A stretch of 64,000 nucleotides of DNA, from NCBI RefSeq assembly GCF_963678635.1, contig NW_026970675.1:56100-120099 (forward strand), given 5' to 3'. Both the position numbers and the translations under genes were made by a program. This DNA comes from Symsagittifera roscoffensis. Taxonomy: Eukaryota; Xenacoelomorpha; Acoela; Convolutidae. Below are positions 12,144 to 22,506 of this stretch, piece by piece. The notes under the pieces were generated by a model. The model saw nothing but the letters and a program-made list of their open reading frames with translations, did no database searches and had not been told where the DNA came from. The first letter of the stretch is position 1, and the number at the start of each line of letters is the position of its first letter.

Positions 12144-13026
12144 TGTGATATTCGACCAGAATTGCCAAAAAAGCCCATTTCGAGTTATTAGCTGCTGACC
12201 TTGAAAATTGGCAGTTTTAGCAGATTAGCGACGTTATTGGAACGATTAGACAAATTGTGAATGTCAGAATAATCTGGTATTTTAAATTTTTACACTTTCG
12301 AATGATGACGTCAGATTTCCGAGAAACGTCAAAAACGGCCAGGAAGAAATTCAAAATAAACAAGAGCAACGACAGAAGTTGCGAAAACAACAACAACGAT
12401 AGTTGCGAGAAAAACGACGACAAGAAATAAAAAAATACGACAGAGTATTAGCAGAGACCGCTCCGAGTTCCAACAATTGTGCCGCTACAATCGTTGCAAA
12501 GCCATTCACACCAACGGTGAAGGGTGGAAACCAGCCTTCCGGAGAGGAAATAAGAGTGTTATTTCCTCGGATTCAGGAATCCGGAGGGATCTTGAGACTT
12601 GAACTCAAACTATTTCAAACTAACTTTTAGCTTCCTGTTTATGTCCTGAATTGAATTTAACTAACATTTAGATTCTTTTCCGATAATGAGAAGCTAGGAA
12701 TTGAGGGAAAGGGTTGATCCATCTTCGATTGAGATGATGATTTTTATCTACTGAACAAAAACAATAGTAATATAATAAATAGTAGTAGCCCTGTATTTAG
12801 GAGTGACCTCGTGGTCTGGGGATACTGAGACCCAGCCATGAGCTCACTATTCTGGCATATAATTAGTTTAATTTGAATGTTTTGACCGAAGCCGAAAGCA
12901 TTAACATTTTTGTCGACCCGATGTTAGAAAGACCACCAAAAGAAATGGCTTTGTTTAGACGTTGGCCAGTCGTCTTATAGCTTAGTTTTATTTTCCGTCG
13001 ATATGTACTTCCGGGCGAATGTTACA
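12144..13026 (+). mobile_element. LTR of A' family
   Basis: Begins TGTGATATTCG and ends CGGGCGAATGTTACA, the same terminal pattern as the LTRs of A and B. It carries the conserved LTR stem-loop at 12,808-12,842 in the A version. To the right is LINE endonuclease sequence, into which A' evidently inserted. A partial second copy lies at 45,793-46,559. Confidence 0.8.
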
Positions 13027-13292
13027 GATTTGCAGCTCAAGTGTGATCATGAAGTGTTTTGTAGCCGGTTTCAGCACAGTTTTTGTCACTAATTCTTGAT
13101 TGCAGAAACATTTTGTGAAGAATAATTCGAGAGTACTCTGCCCGTTGTAGCTGATGTATTTTGCTCAGTCGGCACGTTAGCGCAAGTAAAATAGAAATTC
13201 TGTAGGTGTTGAAAAAACTGTTTACCTATATCGCCAGTGTCGGTTCGGCAATTAAAATTGCCTCCCAGTATAACCAAGTGATCAGCTAGACA
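13027..13292 (-). pseudogene. LINE endonuclease fragment, left of element B
   Basis: Minus-strand remnant covering the GGNFNCRTDTGD strand and the C-terminal end of the endonuclease, where KHFMITLELQ fits the family's final SDHxPI strand. It breaks off at the start of the B LTR and resumes at 45,013, so element B inserted inside this reading frame. Confidence 0.75.
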
Positions 13293-14175
13293 TGTGCCAT
13301 TCTGCCGGATTGGCACAGCGCAACCTTACAGGAAGAGAGGACTAAAGGCCTTAGCAACAAAAAAATGCTGCGAAGGGGGGTCTAGATATTCCGAAAATTT
13401 TAATTTTTTTTAAATTTCGATTGACGGGTCAGTATTTCTGAGAAATACAAAAAGACGGCCATTTTGACTGGAAGGGACGAAAAAACAGAACAACAACGAC
13501 AGAGATAGCAAAAAACAGTCGCACGAAAGAACGAAAGAAACGAAGCCTCTCATCGTGGCAATAACACACGATAAGAACCTTAGCAGTGGAAATTAGTGGA
13601 AAAGGAAGCTTCAGTGGGGAAGGAATATTCCACGGAACCCTCCCGTGCCAAAAATTGAGAGAGATAAGGACGTTATCTCGGGAAGATTACGGGAGCGGAA
13701 GCTTGGTCCCCCAGAGACTGTTGTATGTGAAAGGACTATATGAAACTGACTTTGTAGCTACTTGGATGTCGTAAAACTTTGAATTAACACCGGTATGACT
13801 TGATATTTTAGAATATGAGTAGCTAGAAAGAAGAAAGGGTCAATCCATCTCCATTGGATTTAATATAGAATTGTCACACAAAAACATATTAAAATAGGGT
13901 ATTCGAGCCGTGTTTTTAATAGCAATCACGTAGTCTGAGGATCCGAGACTCAGCTATGTGGTTGTGTTCGCATGTAAACGAAAGCTGATCAAAAGTCGTT
14001 TGACTGATGGCCTAAAAATAGTAACTTTTTACTTAGCCCTAGACAGACCAGAAAATCAACTGGCAAGGTCGAGACGGTGAAAAACGAGTAGGATTAAAGT
14101 AACTGACGCCTGCCAGTCGTTATTAGGTACTTTTTCTACGCTCAGTCGCTGTGTAGTATTTGGGCGAATGTTACA
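13293..14175 (+). mobile_element. Element B 5' LTR
   Basis: 883 bp, TGTGCC...TTACA. The first 26 bp form an inverted repeat (TGTGCCA ... TGGCACA). A weak TATA-like TATATGAA lies near 13,737. The conserved stem-loop lies at 13,927-13,960, in the part expected to be transcribed. It matches the 3' LTR with roughly thirty differences. Confidence 0.9.
13927..13960 (+). promoter_or_regulatory. Conserved LTR stem-loop, B version
   Basis: CAC-g-TAG-t-CTGAG pairs with CTCAG-CTA-t-GTG around a 9-base loop. The A version keeps every pair through changes on both sides (CTC/GAG, TGG/CCA, CTGGG/CCCAG). Other B copies are at 5,355-5,388 and 44,764-44,797. A and A' copies are at 12,808-12,842, 46,310-46,344, 47,364-47,398 and 63,743-63,777. 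Three compensatory changes support a functional RNA structure in the R-U5 region. Confidence 0.7.
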
Positions 14176-14187
14176 TAGACGTTTTTA

Positions 14188-14202
14188 TGGCGCTCCTGGG
14201 TG
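14188..14202 (+). promoter_or_regulatory. Candidate primer-binding site of element B
   Basis: TGGCGCTCCTGGGTG begins 13 bases after the LTR and starts with TGG, as expected for the complement of a tRNA 3' CCA end. The same 15 bases occur in element A (47,628-47,642) and block 2 (5,616-5,630). I could not identify the tRNA. Confidence 0.6.
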
Positions 14203-14999
14203 GGCCTGTCAAAGGCATAAGACCATCATGATCAGCAAGCGTTTCAGCGACGAACCCTCCGCTCCGGGCGTAAGCCCGAGTTGGAGGCCTTAATGACCGT
14301 TATTGTACTGGGGGGAAGGTGCGTACCCTCCGCCTAGTACTATTTAGCTTTTTAACTTAGTTAACATCGAAAACTCCGGGGGCAGGAGGGTTAGGTGGGA
14401 AATCTAGAGCCCGCCTGTCCCTAGGTCCAGGACCAAAAACAATTAAAGAGAGAGTGTAAAACCAAAGAAAAATGGTGTATAACCAAGAAAAAGTCAAAAA
14501 CAAATTTATTTGAAAACAAAAAAGCACAAAAAAACAGTAAAAAATCCAAAAAAGACCAAAAACAGTAAAAAACATAAAGTGACAGTTTATATGTTAGTTC
14601 CAGACGAGATGTCGTCTGACCTTCCTATTTGTTATTGTTTCAGATTGATTTATATCATTTCTGATAGAAAGATTGTGTGTTTTGGTGAAGGGTTGGATAC
14701 CCTCCCTTGTGTGTAATTTGAGTATTTAAGCACGTTAATGGTGACTTTGCCGGTGGCCGGAGGGTAGAGTGGCAAGCTGACCGACGTGTTTCACACTCAA
14801 CAACGACATCAGGGACAGCATCCAAAACGACTGGTGGGTATCGTTGAAACATCTTTGGTATCTTTCGGGTACTATTTCAACAAATTTAAGTTGTGGGGGC
14901 ACGATTGGCGCGGTCCGATTGTACCCTCCATCGGTTATAAATTTCCAAGTTAAAGGTCCTAATTCGGGTCTTTTGGTGCAAAGGAGGGTTAGTACTATT
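14203..14999 (+). mobile_element. Element B leader, first part
   Basis: Untranslated leader with the GUAA stem-loop at 14,256-14,287, an A-rich tract, and CGGAGGGT motifs near 14,386, 14,759 and 14,984. Nearly the same as 1-796 and 5,633-6,428. Confidence 0.8.
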
Positions 15000-15228
15000 C
15001 ATTAACGACTACTAATAGGTTATTATCCTTATTATATATTACTTATCTCCTAATTAGACCCAAGAAACACCCAAATTTTGTCGAATATTATCGATTTTCG
15101 ACCAATACTATAGACCCCTAAACTTTTGGATATCCGAGACTTTCCGGACAGCAAAAAGTTTTTATATAGGGAGTAGCTACGTCGTTCGATCTCCCTAACT
15201 AAAGAAACCGCGTGAGAAAAGACTCAGT
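15000..15228 (+). repeat. Direct repeat R, copy 5
   Basis: 5'-side copy of the leader repeat in element B. Confidence 0.85.
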
Positions 15229-17339
15229 AAAACAACCGGGTTCGAAGGCCAAGAAGAGCTGGAAGTCTTTGTACGATGAGCGTATGGCGTCACTACGAAC
15301 TGAAGGTTTATCTTCAGGTTATGACCACCCGGAGATAACCCACCCGGACGTGAACTTCACACCGTGCCCATGAAACGACATGATCGGAAAGGCGTCGTCC
15401 GCCTCGCCGACCAGGCCCATGTCAGATGGGATAACGATGGGAGCGTCATCAACGTTCGACAGATTGATGACGTCGATGAGCCAGCAAAAAGGCGGTGCGT
15501 CATCAAGTACCAGGCTGCAGCCGCAGTTGACCTCATCTTCTTTGGGACTAACCCCGCCATTTGGGGCAACTGGCGATATAAGTGACATGTTCGCTGGCGT
15601 AATGAATGGTCTGGATGAACTGAGACGGGACATGACCAAGAGAATAGATCAAGTTGACGAGAGAGCCCACCAGGGTCGAGAGAATCTGAGAGACGAACTA
15701 ACGCACGTGAAGTCGCAGGCGAGGGTTGATCAGGCTCAATTGATTCGCAACACCGATCAATGCCTGGCGGAGAGCCTGGCACAGGCAAACAAGGAGTCTG
15801 AGGAAAGAGAGGCTAGGATGACAAGAGAGGTCGAGCGTTTGTTGAACGATCATGATAATACCTACGCCCATACGATGACTAGCCTGGAAAAAAGGTTGGA
15901 TGCCAAATCCGACTTAATGATGCGGAAGCTTGACGCGATCTTGAATGGGAGCAGTTGGGAGGAGCGTTCCAACCCAAGGCAGCGCTCACACCATGCGAAT
16001 GATGGAGATGGTACGGGCAGCTATGCCAGGGCCCAGCAAAGCTCGAGAACGAACTACGAACCTAGGAGTAGGGAGCGGCCAAGGGCAGCCCCGTCGAGGC
16101 CTGGCTGGACGAATCTAGTCCCGCCGGAGGCAGATGCTACTCCGGAGACAAGGTTGCCAACTGTGCCACAAGTCAGTTCAGTGCCAGATCTGACTACAGT
16201 CTCACAGGACACGACGATGTATGCCTCGATCTTTGAACCTCTGAACAGATCTCTTGAGACATTCATCACCAAACTCTCGAAGTCAACCGAGAGAGGAGAG
16301 AGGTCAAGAAGGACAGTGAAAAAGCCGAAGTCATACAAAGACGAGTCAGAGGGCTGCATTGATACTTGGATAGAAGTGATGAAGTTACACTTTGAGGAAG
16401 AGAGTCTCTCCAAGAAACAAGAGTGCAGCGCGCTAACAAGCAACCTGGAGGGTACTGCACTAAATTGTGCAATGGCGAAAAGAGCCAATGAGAGAGACAG
16501 CGCTCGCAAGATATTCGACATCCTGCTGAATCGTTTCGGCTCTGGAGTACAAGGGTACCAGGCTATGGTGAAGTTCGAAAAGAGGCGTCAAAGAGATTAC
16601 GAATCCATTGACAAATTTTCGGACGACCTTGAATTGCTTAGGAGGAGAAGCAATCCCGATGAGAGAATATCCGAGCGAAACTTGGCGTTTGCTTCGAAGT
16701 TCATGGACGGAGTAAAGAGTGAGGAGTTCAAAACGATGTTGGCCACACACTTCACCCTGTCACTTGACCAGGTACCCACGCCCGATGATTTGCGTATGAA
16801 ATCACGCGAGTTTTTACTCATAAAACCGGGGGCGCAAAACCGTTACAGCAATTATGGTAACTATAGCGGGACAAACACTGGTGTGAACTCCAGTTGCTAC
16901 AAACCTCGCGATGACATGGATAAGAGGAGGTCTTGTGCGAATTGTGGTTCGATGGACCATCACGTTTCCGCGTGTTCTGCATGCAAACAGAACATGAAGG
17001 CAATAGGCTACTTTCTCGACGACGTCGACGCGATCGATGAGGATCACGAAGAGTACGTCAGAGGGCTCATCATGAAATATGGTCCGAGGTGCTTCTTCTG
17101 TAATTTGGAAGGACACTTCAAGTCGGATTGCACTCAGTTTTGGGATGCAGTGGCGGACGCGAAACATCCCCGCCACGAAGAGGCGCTTTCGGATGTCAAT
17201 GCCAGTCGAGCACGTCTGATGAACGAGGCCGAGTCTCGAAGAAAGGAGACGACACCGAGCACCTTTACGACTAAGAAGGTAAAGACACTGCCTGACGAAG
17301 TGGTAGCCTATAAGTAGTCGTTGGAATATTAGAAGACCT
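15229..17339 (+). pseudogene. gag fragment between R repeats (element B)
   Basis: Same cassette as at 1,026 and 6,658, with a few dozen differences. It starts inside gag, keeps the coiled-coil, capsid-like part and both zinc knuckles, and ends where the next R repeat begins. It is the first of three gag copies inside element B. Confidence 0.85.
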
Positions 17340-17568
17340 CATTAACGACTACTAATAGGTTATAATCCTTATTATATATTACTTATCTCCTAATTAGACC
17401 CCAGAAACACCCAAATTTTGTCGAAAATTATCGATTTTCGACCAAACTATAGACCCCTAAATTTTTGGATATCCGAGACTTTCCGGACAGCAAAAAGTTT
17501 TTATATAGGGAGTAGCTACGTCGTTCGATCCCCCTAACTAAAGAAACCGCGTGAGAAAAGACTCAGTT
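17340..17568 (+). repeat. Direct repeat R, copy 6
   Basis: 3'-side copy of the leader repeat after the first gag cassette of element B. Confidence 0.85.
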
Positions 17569-19653
17569 AAAGTTGAAAAAAACCAAAACTTTTCGATCAA
17601 AATTTCGATAATTTTCTGAATTTTGTCAATCTGTTTTGGGGATCGAGTTTTTGAGTTTTTAGAGTTAGTGCAATAAATTTTTTTTTGTTAGGAGCGTGCT
17701 AGCATAACGTGCTCGGCTTTTAGAAAAATTCTTGAGTAACCCTCCGATTAGCTCCGTGGATAGAGCTAACGACTTAAGGATTGGAAAAGGAAGGAATCGG
17801 AGGGTCCAAATCTGATAGTTATTGGCCAAAATTTTGTCTCCAAACCAATTTTGGTCCGGTTTTCTGCATAATTCCAGTGCTGTACAGGGCTACTACGCTC
17901 GTTTCAATTATTTTTAGGCACTTTCAATAGGAATTGCGGAAAAGGTTTCTCAGAACCAAATAGGTGGTAAAAAAAGGCCATTTGGACAAACACGTTTTTG
18001 GCAATTTCTCAAAGACTAGCCAACCGATCGGGATAATTTTTGTACCATAAGTCGATGTTTTGAACCACTTCTCCGGACCGCAACCGTTTTTGGGTTAATA
18101 ATCTCGGAAAAGAAAAATTTTTTTTAGAATTTCTTGGTTCGGAGGGTCCAAATTCTAGGTAACCCTCCGAGCGGCAGAGAATTTTATCAAAACACCTTTT
18201 TATCCTGCTGGGAAGGTTGACCGTGTCAACCAACCTGGTTTTAAGCAAGTTACACCGCATTCAGAGGCTTTATTGCGGTAAAATAACCCGTTTTCTTGAT
18301 TTTTGCGGAACCCTCCGGAGTAACCCTCCGGAGTGACTTAAGCGCTTTAGCAACCTTTCTTGGTGGAGATTTTCCACGAGACCCTCCGAAGAAGTTAAAA
18401 ACAACCCCCCATAGAGGACTCAGCTTGTTTTGACGCTTTCTTAAGCTAGTTGGAGGCCCTTTTCAAAAACTTGAAAATTTTGGAAGAACCCTCCGAAGTA
18501 ACCCTCCGGAGCATATTAAGCCTCTTATTGACCCTCCTTAGTGAGTTAAGGGGGACCCTCCGAAGTCTCTTGAGTGACTAAGGTACCCTCCGATGTAACC
18601 CTCCGGAGTAGGCTAAGTGTCTTAACAACCCTCCGAAGTAACCCTCCGGAGTGACTTGGACCTCCTAACAACCCTCCTTGTTAGAAACTTGAGGAAACCT
18701 TCTGTGGCAATTTGGGAAACGGAAAATATCCATTAAATTAATATCATACTAGGATATTAGGCGTGCTTATTAGGATCATAGGAGCCCATTTTGACCCGGA
18801 AATTCGTGATCAACTTTGGATTCTAGATCGGGTGTATCAGAAGTACCCGAACCAAAATTTTTTTTTATTGTGATTTTGGTTGTGTGGTTGCCTTGAGCTA
18901 CTTAATAGGAAAGTTCGGACAATCCGGGAACAAATAAAAGAAGACCTCGGTGAGTGTATTAGGCAAATACACACTCACTTGAGAAGAAAAGTTGTTCCCT
19001 GCTCTCGTGCACTTGGAGCGTTCCGGGTGTGGGGGAGCTTTTTCATAGACTTTAGAAATTTTCGGTCAGAGGTTGCCTTGAGCTACTTAGTAGGACAGCT
19101 CGGGCAGTCGCAGGACACCTAAAAGAAGACCTCGCTGGGTGTACTAGGCAAATACACACCCACTTGAGAAGACTGTGTCCTGGGCTTCGTTCTTTCGGAT
19201 CGTTCCGATTGAGGGAAGTCTTTTCCTTTAAGACTAAGTTTTATTGATCTGTTTCTGAATCATCACTGCTTTTTACCAAAGATTGTTTGATTTTAACAAA
19301 GCAGTGACTTGATAAGAGTGTGGCGGTAACTTGATACTGACGAGAGGTCGCTGTCACCTGTAGGATATTCTTATCTGATTATCAATTGTGTTTTGTGTAT
19401 TGATTATATCTTGTGAAAATTTTGTGATACCGTTATACTATACAAAAGGGTTGAGCTAGCTTTATATCAATACTAAGTAGGCCCTGTGTGTGTAACTTTA
19501 GATGAGTCACTAAGATTGTCATTGAGAAATCTAAGAGACATTTTTGATACTTACGAGATCGAAGAGGCAGCGTTAAGTAATTTAACTTGAACTTGTTTGC
19601 GGTACGTGTGCATCGCCATTAAATTATAAGAATATTGTTATTTGGTAAAAAGT
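17569..19653 (+). mobile_element. Element B leader, second part, copy 1
   Basis: About 2.1 kb between R and the gag start. It holds the tRNA-like fold (17,739-17,805), twelve ACCCTCC motifs in 18,310-18,685, and two structured blocks near 18,880-18,985 and 19,075-19,165, with stems closing GTGAGTGTATT/AATACAC..TCAC and a GGGTGT/ACAC..CCC variant. A perfect small hairpin, TCGGATCGTTCCGA, follows near 19,196. It is almost identical to 22,507-24,591. Confidence 0.8.
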
Positions 19654-22278
19654 ATGCAGCGCAGGGTTTCGTTAGGATCGACTACTAAGATTCCCAGGTT
19701 AAGCAAGGGAAGCACGCGAAAATTTAAAACTAGGCGTAGCCAGTCCTCGTTTAGCAGCGCTTCCGACGTGTTTGCTGAAAACGAATCGACTTAAGGTCAA
19801 CCTGATCTTTCAGTGAGCGAAATGAAAATAAGGAGCGAGAAAAACCTCGATGGCAATCAAGGGCGGAGCGCCGAGGCCGGACCCGCGAGCGAGATGTTTG
19901 TGGACCCCTTTGACGAAGGAGAACGGACGCTTATTCGACCCGACTTTGAGCCGAGCGAGGACCTCGAGCGGGAGGAAGTTGAGAGGACGGAGGAGACCTC
20001 GGAGCGTTCCGAGGCCGAGCCGCGAGAGGAAGTGTTATTCAGGGGAATGTCCAAATCGGAGACCAAGAGTCAAAGGTGGGGAAGAGAATTTTCACATCGA
20101 TCTAACACCCACTCATCTCTGGCCAAGCAGAGCAACAACGCGATGATGTCGAGCATAAGCCCGAGTGAAGAACAACCGGGTTCGAAGGCCAAGAAGAGCT
20201 GGAAGTCTTTGTACGATGAGCGTATGGCGTCACTACGAACTGAAGGTTTATCTTCCGATTATGACCACCCGGGGATAACCCATCCGGACGTGAACTTCAC
20301 ACCGTGCCCAAGAAACAACTTGACCGGAAAGGCGTCGTCCGCCTCGCCAACCAGGCCCATGTCAGATGGGATAACGATGGGAGCGTCATCAACGTTCGAC
20401 AGATTGATGACGTCGATGAGCAAGCAAAAAGGCGGTGCGTCATCAAGTACCAGGCTGCAGCCGCAGTTGACCTCATCTTCTTTGGGACTAACCCCGCCAT
20501 TTGGGGCAACTGGCGATATAAGTGACATGTTCGCTGGCGTAATGAATGGTCTGGATGAACTGAGACGGGACATGACCAAGAGAATAGATCAAGTTGACGA
20601 GAGAGCCTACCAGGGTCGAGAGAATCTGAGAGACGAACTAACGCACGTGAAGTCGCAGGCGAGGGTTGATCAGGCTCAATTGATTCGCAACACGATCAAT
20701 GCCTGGCGGAGAGCCTGGCACAGGCAAACAAGGAGTCTGAGGAAAGAGAGGCTAGGATGACAAGAGAGGTCGAGCGATTGTTGAACGATCATGATAATAC
20801 CTACGCCCATACGATGACTAGCCTGGAAAAAAGGTTGGATGCCAAATCCGACTTAATGATGCGGAAGCTTGACGCGATCTTGAATGGGAGCAGTTGGGAG
20901 GAGCGTTCCAACCCAAGGCAGCGCTCACACCATGCGAATGATGGAGATGGTACGGGCAGCTATGCCAGGGCCCAGCAAAGCTCGAGAACGAACTACGAAC
21001 CTAGGAGTAGGGAGCGGCCAAGGGCAGCCCCGTCGAGGCCTGGCTGGACGAATCTAGTCCCGCCGGAGGCAGATGCTACTCCGGAGACAAGGTTGCCAAC
21101 AGTGCCACAAGTCAGTTCAGTGCCAGATCTGACTACAGTCTCACAGGACACGACGATGTATGCCTCGATCTTTGAGCCTCTGAACAGATCTCTTGAGACA
21201 TTCATCACCAAACTTTCGAAGTCAACCGAGAGAGGAGAGAGGTCAAGAAGGACAGTGAAAAAGCCGAAGTCATACAAAGACGAGTCAGAGGGCTGCATTG
21301 ATGCTTGGATAGAAGTGATGAAGTTACACTTTGAGGAAGAGAGTCTCTCCAAGAAACAAGAGTGCAGCGCGCTAACAAGCAACCTGGAGGGTACTGCACT
21401 AAATTGTGCAATGGCGAAAAGAGCCAATGAGAGAGACAGCGCTCGCAAGATATTCGACATCCTGCTGAATCGTTTCGGCTCTGGAGTACAAGGGCACCAG
21501 GCTATGGTGAAGTTCGAAAAGAGGCGTCAAAGAGATGACGAATCCGTAGACAAATTTTTGGACGACCTTGAATTGCTTAGGAGGAGAAGCAATCCCGATG
21601 AGAGAATATCCGAGCGAAACTTGGCGATTGCTTCGAAGTTCATGGACGGAGTAAGGAGTGAGGAGTTGAAGACGATGTTGGCCACACATTTCACCCTGTC
21701 ACTTGACCAGGTACCCACGCCCGACGATTTGCGTATGAAGTCACGCGAGTATTTACTCATAAAACCGAGGGCGCAAAACCGTTACAGCAATTATGGTAAC
21801 TATAGCGGGACAAACACTGGTGCGAACTCCAGTTGGTACAAACCTCGCGATGACATGGATAAGAGGAGATCGTGTGCGAATTGTGGTTTGATGGACCATC
21901 ACGTTTCCGCGTGTTCTGCATACAAACAGAACATGAAGGCGATAGGCTACTTTCTCGAGGACGCCGACGCGACCGACGAGGATCACGAAGAGTACGTCAG
22001 AGGGCTCATCATGAAATATGGTCCGAGGTGCTCCTTCTGTAATTTGGAAGGACACTTCAAGTCGGATTGCACTCAGTTTTGGGATGCAGTGGCGGACGCA
22101 AAACATCCCCGCCACGAAGAGGCGCTTTCGGGTGTCAAGGCCAGTCGAGCACGTCTGATGAACGAGGCCGAGTCTCGAAGAAAGTAGACGACACCGAGCA
22201 CCTTTACGACTAAGAAGGTAAAGACACTGCCTGACGAAGTGGTAGCCTATAAGTAGTCGTTGGAATATTAGAAGACCT
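19654..22278 (+). pseudogene. gag copy 2 (element B)
   Basis: A fossil gag that includes the N-terminal part missing from the R-flanked cassettes. It starts at the ATG of MQRRVSLGSTTKIPRLSKG, passes through an acidic region, coiled coil and capsid-like region, and ends after the two zinc knuckles, where an R repeat takes over instead of protease. It is broken. With the leader before it, it forms a tandem unit of about 4.94 kb shared with the copy at 24,592. Confidence 0.85.
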
Positions 22279-22506
22279 CATTAACGACTACTAATAGGTT
22301 ATTATCCTTATTATATATTACTTATCTCCTAATTAGACCCCAGAAACACCCAAATTTTGTCGAAAATTATCGATTTTCGACCAAACTATAGACCCCTAAA
22401 TTTTTGGATATCCGAGATTTTCCGGACAGCAAAAAGTTTTTATATAGGGAGTAGCTACGTCGTTCAATCCCCCTAACTAAAGAAACCGCGTGAGAAAAGA
22501 CTCAGT
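22279..22506 (+). repeat. Direct repeat R, copy 7
   Basis: Leader repeat after the second gag copy, leading into another full leader second part. Confidence 0.85.
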
